Shown here piece by piece: positions 46,191-57,410 of a stretch of 64,000 nucleotides of DNA (its first letter is position 1; each line of letters begins with the position of its first letter). The stretch lies in NCBI GenBank assembly GCA_022495005.1, contig JAGYXB010002024.1:124001-188000 (forward strand), read 5' to 3'. The position numbers were made by a program, and so were the translations under genes. A model generated the notes under the pieces. That model saw only the letters and a list, made by a program, of their open reading frames with translations, had not been told where the DNA came from and ran no database searches. Origin of the DNA: Rhyacophila brunnea (taxonomy: Eukaryota > Arthropoda > Insecta > Trichoptera > Rhyacophilidae).

Positions 46191-47982
46191 TGTTACATTC
46201 TCGAATCTTGTGAATTTATTTTTTGAATAAAATAAATGGTTAATGTGCATTCATTCATTAATCCCTCCGGCGACGTCATGCATGCATGTTGATATTTGCC
46301 CTGTCGACTAGGTTCGACTCTGATGGAAATCTGCTTTAAAGCGAGGGCTGACTTAGTATCACCGAATGAGAAGAAGCCATTTCATTCTTAAATGGAAATG
46401 ATTGTTTAGAATACATGATCCTGATGACCATGATCATGGCAGATATTCTATTAAAATTTGGAGGTGGTCCAAATATAATAGATGGTTTCCATACTATATT
46501 TACGAAAATAACCAACTTTTTCGCTGATGCTATTTGTCAAAAATCTTCATTAATTGATTTTTCATACTCTGTTTCCAGATGTAAGCGTAAAAAGACAATG
46601 TTGCAGATAATTGAATTTAGATACCTATTCGCTTACCCGTCTTCGTTCTTGCGATAGTGACCGGCTAGGCTTATATCCGTTTCATTGCGTATTGATTGCA
46701 TCAATGTAGTGTGAGGTTTTGTTTAACTCAAAGAATTTAGATTCTATATTGAAGGAGTCGTATATACGTTCCATATTAGAAATTTTGAAGGCAGTTCGAT
46801 TTTCGAATCGGTTGTGTTGGTAGCAAATACATTATTTTTTCTTCTATTGGCAGCTCTAAAAACTAAATGGCGGCTTGCATTCTTGTTTGAATTTTTTTAC
46901 TTTATTAACATGAACTAAGTACAAATTTCTCGGTATTCTACGTAATTACGTGGTAGTTGAGTTTTTTTAAGTGGACTGTATTTTTTAAGGGATGATGAGG
47001 AGGTCGGATCTAGAGGTGGGGGCGATGGAACAGAATGCCTGACACTAACCTTTGTGATGATGTTTGATGGCTCCGTGGTCTGGTTTCAACTGGCACTCGG
47101 GCGGTATCGTTGTTTTGGGTCACCCGGTTCGTACACTCCCGCACTTTGTAACACAGTTTTATAGATTATATGTGAGGGTGTATGAATGATGATGATAGAT
47201 TCTGAATGAGTCTGTATCTATCGAGTCAATCACAGCGACGGAAAGCTATTAGAAGCCCGCACGCGTCCGCTATCGAGATGCAACTGTATGTTCTTTGTAA
47301 CACCGTCTCTCATCACCTGTAATTGCTTATTGATTGTCTGGTGACAACAACACTGGGGATTAGGAGGTGGGTGAGGAGATAAGGAGTGGAATGGGAACAT
47401 AAATGGCCAAACCACGTGGTTTTACGTCAATGTCTTGCTAATTAAAATATACATATAATTGGCGAGAGAGTATCTTTTTACAGGTCTTTCAACTAAATTT
47501 ACATTGAAATATCTGCTTTGATATGGCAATATGTGATATGCATTAAAATAATGTTACATTGAAGACAAATTTCATTATTCAACAAAAATACACTATCCAA
47601 TTCTATGAGTTTAGGTATTAATGACTTATTTTGACAATATCTGCACATATAATCATGTATGTAATTATCTAATTAGGTGAATCTGATATGATAGTGAAAT
47701 GTCATAGTAAAAGTATAAATTTTTCTTTAAATTAACAAGCAAAGTCACTTGCATCAAATTTAATTAGTCAACCAGAGGTCTTTTTTTAATTTAAATTTCA
47801 TACATTTACGTTACATCTCTATATAAAAATGTTTTTTTTAAAGATCTTTGTCACAACCTCATAATAATATTTTAGTTAAATCGGCACTAGTGTAACGCGC
47901 AAAGAAAAGTCCTCACCAATGCGGTGACGTATTTACTAAGGGGTTACATTGAAAAACTTAATTCTTAATTTTTATTTTTAAT
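46191..47982. other. No gene recognised; one GC-richer patch
   Basis: The 46990-47400 patch is GC-richer (GGTGGGGGCGATGG, CACCCGGTTCGTACACTCCC) but gives no recognisable protein in six frames and no repeat partner in the window. It could be a UTR exon or an unknown repeat. The 80-codon frame at 46415-46657 has no domain. Confidence 0.4.
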
Positions 47983-48060
47983 ACGATGTTTGATCCTAAC
48001 AAGATCATAATTATGGACCTCCACAGAGTAAGGGTTGTATTAATAGGTGCTCTTTCTTTA
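47983..48060 (-). repeat. SINE family Z, copy 8, tail fragment
   Basis: Plus strand: TACGATGTTTGATCCTAACA, GATCATAATTATGGACCTCC, ACAGAGTAAGGGTTGTATTA, a diverged stretch of the family-Z tail. The tRNA head is absent. Confidence 0.6.
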
Positions 48061-48631
48061 TTCCACATAATTTTTCATACAAATTCTACAATCAATAGTT
48101 AATGTCAGTCAAACTTCTACCCATTCCCGTTGTTATGAGTGTTTTTGAAACTTGTTTTAATTAAAAAAAAATACTTACTGTAATTAGTTTTGTAATATTG
48201 TAATGTGTGACTGAAGTAAACTTTTGAACCGGACTCCTATCAAAACCGGATATGCTTAATGCAAAATTCTAATTAAAAAAATGAGATATCCGGCTGATCA
48301 TGTAAAGATTTTAATTATAATTTTTACTCGCGGATGTGAAAAATACAAAAATACCAAATGTCTAAGAACTTTTGCAATACCTATTTGATAGATTATTAAT
48401 TTAAAAATAGGTTTTACTTATTCAGTATATCAATTCTTTTATAATAATGTGTCTGTGATTTCAAAATTTTCGTTTTTGGTTTATTTTTAAGATACTTACC
48501 CAAACATAAAATATTGCTTATTAAATTTTTGTCTATCTGCATGTGTTGTTTCGTTATAAATAAAAAGCTTTATGAAAAAAAGTAATATTGCTTAAACTTG
48601 CACTTTTTATAGTATATATTAAATATCATCA
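48061..48631. other. No gene seen
   Basis: AT-rich sequence, nothing recognised. Confidence 0.5.
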
Positions 48632-48718
48632 TCATCATCAGCCTGGATCTATCCACTGCTGGATGAAGGCCTCTTCAAGCTGCTTCCACTTCTCTCGGTC
48701 CTGTGCGTCAATCACAAT
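48632..48718 (-). pseudogene. RTE-like LINE ORF2 extreme C-terminus
   Basis: Minus-strand reading DAQDREKWKQLEEAFIQQWI then DPG and TGA TGA TGA. DR.KW..LEEA is the typical end of RTE-type ORF2, and the (TGA)n stop/tail is the usual RTE 3' end. Only ~85 bp remain, a severe 5' truncation. Confidence 0.7.
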
Positions 48719-49076
48719 CAATTCCAATGAATGGTAAGGCTAGATCCAACAGTCGTCATTAATCTCAGTAATTTAAAAAGAAATCAAAACGACTCAGTAT
48801 TTTTGATCATTCTGTATAATATATATTGTTATCTATAATTCACGTGGATTAAGTCGCAAGCTATCGTTAGTAACAATTATTATACTTAAATCGCTTTGGA
48901 AAAAGACATTTTGCCACTATTCCACTGCGGAGAAAAATGAAAATGTCAAATCATCCCAATTGATTAAATATACATCTACCAAAAGTGTCTGCATTGATGC
49001 TTTAAATTTTCTAATTAATGATGGTACTTTTTACACTTTAATAAATAGAATTATGTTATTTATCGATACACGATTA
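48719..49076. other. No gene seen
   Basis: AT-rich sequence, nothing recognised. Confidence 0.5.
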
Positions 49077-49378
49077 GCTACTCCAGTGCATCTATTCTAT
49101 ACACAAGTCTGCTATTGGCGGTTATCGAGGATAGTTTATCAAATTTATGTATTGAGGTATTACAATTGTTACAATAAGTTAGCCGTCTAAACTGTCAAAA
49201 CTGTCTATCTCACTCAAAATTATTAACACAGCCAAGGTGTTGTTAAAACATAGCACTTTTTGCCAGTTCGGACGGTTAACTTATTGTAATAATTAACCGT
49301 CTGAATACAATATAAGTATGATAAAATACCCTCGATAGCTGCCAATAGAAGCCTTGTGAATAGATGTGCAGAAGTGTT
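49077..49378. repeat. Diverged fold-back repeat
   Basis: TGCATCTATTCTATACACAAG, CTGCTATTGGCGGTTATCGA and ATTACAATTGTTACAATAAG in the left arm are mirrored by CTTATTGTAATAATTAACCG, TCGATAGCTGCCAATAGAAG and CTTGTGAATAGATGTGCA in the right arm, with many mismatches. The ~50-bp loop has no coding sense. Confidence 0.6.
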
Positions 49379-49997
49379 TACGAAATCTAATAATTTCAGA
49401 CTAAATTTACTTAATGCGTTGATGTACGAGCACAATTATAGATGTTTTACCCAAAATATTAATACAGCATACTGTGCTTCCTTTATTCAACGTAATTAAT
49501 GCTATTGCCTCGCCACAGTTGCATTTTAATTATTTTTTGACAGCCATCATACAATAATTTTATAAACAGTTATTTTTTATGGTCGGGAAACGAAAATTTT
49601 GAAAACCACTGATTTATTTAATAATATTATTAGACTGCCATGCTTGGTACGACGGCTTTGTTCACTTCTATTGATTGCATTAACAGGTAAACAACAGAGT
49701 CGTGATCGATTTACTATAAATTGAATTCTTACTAAACTATTTTCATTTCTCCTAAATAATTTAAATTGAATTATTTATAATGAGACCAATTTATATAAAC
49801 GAAGTCTCGACATAAAGGATTGAAACTGAAAAAGGAAAACATCGAAGCGTGGCATTGAACGTGCAACATATTTTATGCTCTACAAAACTCCATTTGTTTT
49901 TGCTGGCCACCAAGCGAAGAAATATTTGATTTGACATCGTTCTAACTACCGGGAATAAAACACGCAAAATAAAGTTATTGAATAAATTGAAAGAATA
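49379..49997. other. No gene seen
   Basis: AT-rich sequence. The minus-strand frame at 49791-50015 runs into family Y and has no domain. Confidence 0.5.
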
Positions 49998-50484
49998 AAT
50001 TTTATGTTGAATCATATAAACTTGACAATTATATGTATTAATAAATATTTTTTTTGTACTTCATAGAAATACTGAATAAATATTATACAATACTGAAATG
50101 TCATATTGACATTTCATATTGATTTCCATAGTAACGCACGTAGGTATATATTAATAATTTAGTTGCTAGGACCCACTTAGCAACCAATAATAGTGAGTAG
50201 TAAATATTACTTTTAACGATTTTTTTCCGAAACATACAAAACAGAATTAACTGAAAATGAATTCAATTATGCTTAAAGATGGCCAACAATATTAAAAGAA
50301 TGCATTGTCGTCGTGTTCTGATATATTGTAAAAGTTTAAAATGTCCAGCTAGTCGGGAAGTTAGTTAAAACTCTTGAACCGTCCAATAAAATCTTGAACA
50401 AACAAAAAAAAAATGTACTGTACACACAAGAATATATCTGTACCGGAAAAACAAGAATACGAGCTAATAAAATCGTGGTAAAAT
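49998..50484 (-). repeat. Repeat family Y, copy 4
   Basis: Minus-strand copy from TACCACGATTTTATTAGCTC to GTTTATATGATTCAACATAA. It breaks off before the TATATAAAAAGTTC end that the other four copies have. It contains an extra ~30-bp stretch near 50400-50450, resembling a small insertion in copy 3. Confidence 0.8.
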
Positions 50485-51003
50485 GTCAAAATTGCAAAAT
50501 GTGAGTTCTGACTCTACGAGACTCATTTTGCATTTCTGTTTTTATTCTAATGTATATTTTTTATTTCTGATTATATTTTATTAAATATATATTTAAATTA
50601 AAAATGCGATGGTTTATAATAATTTTATTTATTATAATTACCTACTATCCCGCTATGGTCACACCTCCATCATCCGGCTGCACGAAAGTTACCCAACGCG
50701 TATGTAAATAGTATTACTTGGTGCTGGTTCAATGATCCAGGGCTGGAGGGAGAATATCTCCATCCAAAACATGTTATTACTGAGACTTTGTATATTCAAA
50801 TTATATCATTGAGGAAATAGGTGATCGAAAGAGGTTACTCTAATATACTGCTATATTTGTGTTGGGTTAAATAGAAAAACTAGAACGATCAAACAAATGT
50901 CTCACTCCAAATAGCTCAATCGATCTTTTTACTTCGTTAACTCATTCTACATTGTATCTTGCTAGAAAACATAGTGCCTCGAACAATAATACCTACCTTT
51001 CTT
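50485..51003. other. No gene seen
   Basis: AT-rich, with a short GC-richer stretch at 50650-50770 that I cannot assign. Confidence 0.45.
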
Positions 51004-51740
51004 TTATATTATTTTATTTTATTTTATTTATTTATTTATTTGAAAAAGACACGTTGAGTACATAACAAATTATTAATTCAGGAAGTTTACAACATGACAT
51101 TTAGAATAAAAATTACAAGTAATCAGAGATAAAACAAGGTAGAGAAAAAAAACAACAGTAATTCAAAAAATACAAATTAAACAATAAAATAGAATTAAAA
51201 AAACAGAATATATAATGGATCGCCAAAAATATCTACATCTCTAGGGAGTGCATTGACCAACCGCACAGCCCTCGCTATTGGTGCCCATTGAGCCTGACAT
51301 GAGGAAATAGCTTTCACCCAAAATAGGTCATGTAATTGACGAGTGCTTAAAAATTCAAATTTTCTAGAAAATTGGGATCGAAAACGATACCACGTCAGAG
51401 CAGGAAAAATGCTTTAAGATCAGAAGTGACCTACGAGCTTTTAGATAATGAAAGGCGAGCATGCTTTGAAGAAAGTTAGTCAGAAAATACTTGTTTGAGA
51501 AGGTGTCGAAAGGAAAATAATTATAAACTTTAAAATAAAGATGACGAAGAACTTTTTTCTGAACACGCTCTAAAACAAGTTTATAGGAAACCTCATAAGG
51601 ACTCCAGATAATGGAGCCATAGTCAAGAATACTCCATACTAACGACACATAGAGTGTACGTAAAACAGTTGGATTCTTGAATGACTTGGCTTGTCTCATG
51701 ACAAATCCTAGAAGCTTGCTCGCAAGCAATGCCGTAGAAA
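51004..51740 (-). pseudogene. Jockey/CR1-like LINE, 3' end of reverse transcriptase ORF
   Basis: Minus strand: LGFVMRQAKSFKNPTVLRTL, YVSLVWSILDYGSIIWSPYE and LERVQKKVLRHLYFK are the thumb-side motifs of jockey/CR1-type ORF2 (LY.SLV.S.L.YGS..W.P....LERVQKK.LR). After a frameshift near 51365 the frame continues SRKFEFLSTRQLHDLFWVKA and ends ALPRDVDIFGDPLYILFF, stop. The 3' end carries an (AAATA/AAAT)n tail at 51004-51042. The 5' end is truncated near 51740. Dead copy. Confidence 0.82.
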
Positions 51741-51984
51741 TGATGTGTGTGTATGTGATGTATTATACCATTGTATCACTGTATCACTGCACTTCCGCCA
51801 AACTTTCAAATAAACACGCAAACTACATTATCCTTAGTCTTCAGTTCTTCAATCCTCAATCGCTCATCCATCTCACCTACTGCCAAAAATCAAAGTGTAA
51901 ATATAATATGTAAATATAGATCGCCAATAGTAGCTCAATTTGAAAAGCGTTTCAGTGAGTATTAAGAGCCATCGGTTAAAATTT

Positions 51985-52725
51985 GTCGCAATTAAGTATA
52001 GCGCCTTTAGCATAGTGATATATGTGCATGGGCGCAAAACCCGAGAGATGCAGGTTAGATTCTTTTTCTATTGGTTATAATATACAGTCGAACTTGGTTA
52101 TTGCGAGGAAGATGGGAGCGACTGAATTTGCTAGTTATAAGCATTACTCGTTATATCGTTATATAACATTTTTCGCGCCACGTTATATTTAAGCATAGCA
52201 CATAAAACATCCGAAAACCATCTTAAAAATCGTCAAAACAAGTATGGCATTCATTAACTACAAACGAAGTTGTTTATTGTAATGAAGTGCTGAGCCGCCG
52301 TCGCAGGTAGGTACCTACTGACTTCACAAATCTCGGATTTTTTACATGCAATTTTAATCATTTGCGTGGATACTTTTTCAATGTTGTCGGCGAAAACACC
52401 AATTAGGTACTTAGAAACTTAACTAGTGTCATAAACGTAATCCGATCCCGGCCACATTGGTCTAGTTAACTGCCCGGTCGGATTGTATTGTTTAGGCTGG
52501 AAAATGTTGTTTTTAAACGATCGACACATTAACAGTTTTGCTCGGTATACCCGAGAAGCAGCTTGTTATAAAAGTGAATAAATGTATGGAGAAAATCATA
52601 AACTAAAATGTAAACGAATGTTTCCGCATATATGAGATTATATCCATTATACACGCTATTTCCGTGATCGTAATAACCAAGTTCGACTGTATTTTCTTAG
52701 AAGTGTTTTCAAAATTATGTTTGTA
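51985..52725 (+). mobile_element. tRNA-derived SINE split by a nested DNA transposon
   Basis: GTTAAAATTTGTCGCAATTA, GGGCGCAAAACCCGAGAGAT and GCAGGTTAGATTC match the plus-strand SINE half at 8395-8480. The tail CTATTGGTTATAATATA stops at 52084 and resumes at 52692 as TTTTCTTAGAAGTGTTTTCA and AAATTATGTTTG. The 605 bp between are the nested element described next. Confidence 0.75.
52085..52689. mobile_element. Tc1/mariner-type (pogo-like) MITE nested in a SINE
   Basis: A 605-bp element flanked by TA on both sides (52083-52084 and 52690-52691). Left end CAGTCGAACTTGGTTATTGC; right read inward CAGTCGAACTTGGTTATTAC, then GATC. CAGTCGAAC-type ends with a TA target are typical of pogo/Tigger elements. 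No transposase frame. Confidence 0.85.
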
Positions 52726-53396
52726 AATATATAAAATTTAGAACCATGCCACACTAAGTCTTATACAATGTCAATTGAAGAAAATAGGGATAGGAGGTCG
52801 CAAGCTTTACAAAACCAAGTTCCGCTCAACTAAATAAAGAATATGGGCTTGTCTACGATAGTGAAATTTTATTGTATAACATCAAAACCTGCAAACTCCA
52901 CACAGGCGTAATACTCATTTGTCAATCTAGAAATTTTCTTCAATAACATCAAAACCGGCAAACTCTACACGAGCCTACTATCAACGTGGTAGATTTGAAG
53001 AAATTGTTTTGATGACTGACTATTAGAGGTATGTGTAGATATATTTATTTGTAAAGTAGGCGTGTTTTTTGCTTGCACACACTATCCTACTGATCTTAAT
53101 TGAAAGGTAACGTTTGTTAAGCAAAACGTAACTCTATTTGATGAGAATTACTGTTGATTAATGTTCAGTCATTATTTACATGAATTAGAAAATTTTCAAT
53201 CATCTCATACAGCGATTTTCTTCCGTGCCCAATGTTTTATGACTTGAAATTTTTGTGTTACTTTCATTACTGATTAGATACCTAATGTGTTCATTAACTA
53301 AACTTGCCCTGAACCACACACAGTTTTAAGGCGATGTCTTTACCTACCAGAGGCACCTAGCGGAAAAATACAAATCTTGCAATTTGAGATTTTTTT
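52726..53396. other. No gene seen
   Basis: AT-rich; the motif AACATCAAAACC.GCAAACTC occurs twice (about 52880 and 52945), a short local duplication. Confidence 0.45.
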
Positions 53397-54140
53397 TTGA
53401 TAATTTACAATTTTAACATGAGGAACCGAACTATCCATCTAATGACGATGGCAGTTAAATGCGGCATTAAAAACCTGGCAGAAAAGATGGGATGCCTCCA
53501 CCAAAGGCAGGCACACATATGTTTTTTTCTAAATATCAAATGGCGAATGCAGATAACCGATTTGACTCCAGATTATTACGTCAGTCAATTCTTGACTGGA
53601 CATGGTGGCTTCGCTAGCAGGCTCTTTGAGCTTGGTCATGTTACCCGTCAACATGTCCATGTGGCGGAGAAATACAGGATGCAAACCACATTCTCTGGGA
53701 ATATCCTAAAATATGTACGGAAAGGGAAGAGCTGCACATGTCGGTTTAACCATCTGTTGGGCCCATCGGACCATCCGACCTGGTCGCCACAAAGGCCAAT
53801 TTTATTGCATTTAGAAAATTTGTGGCATCATACTGTCAACGTGAAGATCTCTTCACTTAGAATATTCGGCAGTTTTGTATTTGCTTTAATTTGTTACTTA
53901 CCACATTTTTTTAATATTGCCTCTACATCATAGGTATAGAGGTGCATAGTATATAAGTCATGTAAATTCAGTCAATGCACATTTGAGTGCATGGCGACCT
54001 TAGTCTTGGGTAACTGCTCCTGAGACATTCCCAGTCATACATTTAAATGTAGGATTCCGTGATATGCCCGATTAAGACCGGGTGTGGTGCGGTCGGGTGT
54101 TGTTTGGTGGGGCCATTAACTTCAATGTCATAATTAATAA
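53397..54140 (+). pseudogene. R1/CR1-like LINE, 3' end with broken C-terminal zinc finger
   Basis: C-terminal tail of a LINE ORF2 in three frames: ALKTWQKRWDASTKGRHTYV, then LTPDYYVSQFLTGHGGFASR and LFELGHVTRQH, then CPCGGEIQDANHILWEYPK. W..RWD.S.KGR.TY, QFLTGHG.F and C.CG...D..H are the conserved blocks before and within the CCHC motif of R1-type elements. The last cysteine of the motif is Tyr (EYPK for usual E-C-P). Two frameshifts separate the blocks; the 178-codon frame seen is a chance fusion. The 3' UTR continues to about 54140. Confidence 0.78.
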
Positions 54141-55245
54141 ATATATATCTGAAAAGATTAAAAAGAAAAATATTTTTTATTTTAAGTCAAAGACAGGGTG
54201 CTCCGGATGTCATGCCCGGTGAGATCACAATAATATATATTTGTTTGATTTTCTCAAAGTCTGGGTGTTTGTGAGTGTTTCACTCCTATTACTAAATATA
54301 CTACTGTTTCACTATAGTACTGTCATTTGGCCTCATGGCCTGTTGTAGTGTTAATAAGATTCTATATGTGTATATTTTAAACAATATATTAAACTGTCAA
54401 AAAACATTATAAAATATATATCAATATCATGGCAACTACGCTACACAAAATATTGCGATTTCTCCAAAATTACGAGTCAATTACAAACTCCGTTAAAAAT
54501 TACCGAATATATTTAACTATGTAATGTTAAACTAGATAACAATTGAAGACAAAATAATACTTTGAAAAAGTGCTGTAACATCAGTATTCTGATGTATCAA
54601 AATAAATATTGATTTATCATCAATTTTAACACGACAATGTTTATAAGGAACTACGGGCAATATGGTTATGAAATAATAAATTCTAAGATGAGAAAAGGTG
54701 AGTTATTATAATGAAATACGCATTTCCTATAAAATCTACAGATTATTTAGGTTATGCTCGCAAAATACCCTAAATTATTTATTTATCTTCACACATCATC
54801 TGGGCCCTTAACACGTAAGCAAAGAGTACCTATACACCACTTGTCAACTAGAGAATGATTTTGGATAAACACAACGATTGTACGTGAGTTTATGTATAAG
54901 TAAATACAAAAATATACGAAATCAACTCGTAAATTACAAGGTAAGACGTAGTTATTTGGTTTGGAGTAGAGTGAAATGTTGTGCGTCGCAAGCGAGATGT
55001 AATATTACGGTAATTGGCATTCACTTAGCGAAAATATCTCAGAGCAATACCCGTTATAATTGTATACGTCCACAACATCTACATACATAGGTAGGTACTC
55101 AATATTTACCATATAGGTACTCATTCTATATTACAGGCATATCCAATGCGTCGAAAAGCGGGTAAGTTCAGTTGTGATATAATATGATTTCATTGAGATT
55201 CGCACGAGGAATCATTTCTGGAGTGTAGGAGCGGCTGCTTCAGAC
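54141..55245. other. No gene seen
   Basis: AT-rich sequence; the 70-codon frame at 54878-55090 has no domain. Confidence 0.5.
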
Positions 55246-55446
55246 TGAGAGCGACGAAATGGGCCGGCTCGAAATGGGCCGGAGCGCACCGGAGCGTCGT
55301 TCCGGTTCGTAAAATCTTCAAAAACATCGCTCCTACTCGTGGAAAAATTAATTTGACCTTCTGAGCTAGATAGGACATGCAACAGAAAATCTAACACACT
55401 TATATAATAATATTTTCGTTCCGGTTCGTAAAATCTCGAGCGCTGT
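55246..55446. mobile_element. hAT-like MITE family T, copy 4
   Basis: CTCGAAATGGGCCGGAGCGC ... TTCGTAAAATCTCGAGCGCTG, matching copies 1-3. A short duplication of GAAATGGGCCGG marks the left end. It belongs to the composite shared with 28634-29660. Confidence 0.68.
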
Positions 55447-55830
55447 CCAATAGTACCTACCGATCATCAAATAGTATTATTCAAAATATTTACCATGACC
55501 AATTGACTGATATGGGAATACGAAAATGAGAGTTGTTTTAACTTATTACGCCGTGTCTTGTCATAAATCCCGAACAAAGATGTCAAAGTAACTCACACTT
55601 TCACAGAATTTAAAATATATTCCATTATTATGTGAACATGAATAACATTATATCGTACATATTTTATTTCACATTACAAAAGTCAGACTGAATTCAGAAT
55701 ATAGTGATTTATTTATATTTTATAAGACTTTATAAGATTTATAAGATTTTATAAGACTTTCTGAAGATTTTTATAATAATTTAAACCTAGTAGTTTTATA
55801 AAAATTTCAGTAGCACACTGGCGTCTGACT
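55447..55830. repeat. Linker of the T-Y composite duplication
   Basis: Matches 29113-29462 in inverse orientation (TAGTACCTACCGATCATC, GACCAATTGACTGATATG, TTGTCATAAATCCCGAACAAA, GTCAGACTGAATTCAG). TATAAGACTTTATAAGATTT stutter near 55725-55760 is specific to this copy. No coding sense. Confidence 0.75.
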
Positions 55831-56263
55831 CTTTTACCACGTTTTTCTTAGCTCGTATTCTTGTTTGTCCGGTGGTTGTTTGTCCAGTACAAATCTTGCA
55901 ATCGATTTTTAACTAACTTCCCGACTAGATAGACATTTGAAACTTTTAGAATATATCATAACACGATGCCAATGCATTCTTTTAATACCTTTTTAATTTT
56001 AATTCATTTTTAGTTAATTCTGTTTTGTATGAAAAGTTATTTCGATACCATTATTGGTTGCTAAGGGGTCCTAGCAATTAAATTATTAAATAATATATAC
56101 GTGCGTTACTATGGAAATCAATAGGAAATAACATTTCATTATTCAGTATTTCTATCAAGTACAATTTTTTTTGATCGTTTAAGCTAGTCAAGTCAAGTTT
56201 ATATGACTCAACAGAAAATTTAGAAACGTTGTATATAAAAAGTTCTTTTTATCTTGTAATTAT
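55831..56263 (+). repeat. Repeat family Y, copy 5
   Basis: Runs from TACCACGTTTTTCTTAGCTC to AACGTTGTATATAAAAAGTT and TCTTGTAATTATT; all Y landmarks are present. Confidence 0.82.
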
Positions 56264-56699
56264 TATTTGTAATTTTGAAAGAAAAATGTTGTTGTTTATT
56301 TGTCCTCAGTCAAATAGAATACGTTTGTTCGAATTGAGGAGTATAATGGATCACCTCCATTTTTTATACTGGATAGTAGATCACAGCGTACCTAAAGTTG
56401 GACATACCTGCCATATTTTATAAATACAGCTACGTCAAAAGTCTTCGGTAAATATGTGTGCCGAAACTATAGTATCAAAAATATAATAATTTTAAAATTC
56501 GCTTAAAATTCCTACAAATAGATAAAAGTATTAACCATAGTGACACATTAATTATTGACAAGATTTGAGACCTTAATTACCTATCGTTTCCCATACCTCA
56601 ACTTTATCATTGAAATTTTCCACTCCTGCTACTCAACTGTAATAGCTGTCACATTATCAATAAATTATATAGGTATCTTATTAAATTGTCCAGTTACAA
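56264..56699. other. No gene seen
   Basis: AT-rich. Short plus-strand frames at 56229-56423 and 56555-56800 overlap repeats at their edges and have no domain. Confidence 0.5.
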
Positions 56700-57410
56700 G
56701 GGGGGGCATGCTCAGCGTACGTCAAAATGGAGCTTCTATGCTATTTTCAAAGCATGATCCTGGACATTCCTTAAACGTCATAGATAATCTTTTTATATAA
56801 TTTTGAAGTCTTATTATCCTATATATTTATTTTAAACATTTGATGACTGCATAAAGTATTTGTATTACATAAAATAGTATTCTTTTAAACCTCTCGCTCT
56901 AATGTTTTAGAATATAGTCATATTTCAGTACGTCCATGTGAAGTGGTGTTAAGATTTTTTATATTTAATAATTTTTAAAAGCATTTAGGTATAAAACCAT
57001 TAGTAAAATTTATGTCGACATTATTATAGTGAAATATTTACAATAAAAAATTATATTGATAATCTCTGTGATCCCAAATTTGACAAGACAGAATAAGGCA
57101 TTTTATTATTTAAAAAATGGGCAAGATTAACACATTCGAAGATAGATCTAAAGATACTAATTATAAGCTATGTTTTTGACCATTCAAGTGTGATAAACAT
57201 CTTACGAATAATGATTGCTTTATAATAATTATTGACCTAAGAATAAGGTAGTATTTTTTTGAAATACGCCATTTCTTTTGGCATTCCCCAGTGGTTAAGC
57301 TACAACATACGGCCATTGCCATAAATTGACAAACTACAATTGAAGTAGGGAGTAAAATGATGTTAACGCGCGTGTTTGAACATCTACCTGACCGATTTTT
57401 TTTAAACGGT
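56700..57410 (+). mobile_element. Single arm of the fold-back element, copy 3
   Basis: One ~690-bp arm of the palindromes at 42.6-45.5 kb, from GGGGGGCATGCTCAGCGTAC to GCGCGTGTTTGAACAT and a loop remnant (ACCGATTTTTTTTAAACGGT). The opposite arm is absent. The left border reads TTACAA and not TTAA. More diverged from the other arms than they are from each other. Confidence 0.8.

Noticed and set aside
51364..51729. 121-codon minus-strand frame as a host gene
   Set aside because: Its motifs are those of a LINE reverse transcriptase thumb region, and the frame continues after a shift to a LINE-type end and tail.
53397..53933. 178-codon frame as a host gene
   Set aside because: It strings together LINE ORF2 C-terminal blocks with frameshifts on both sides.
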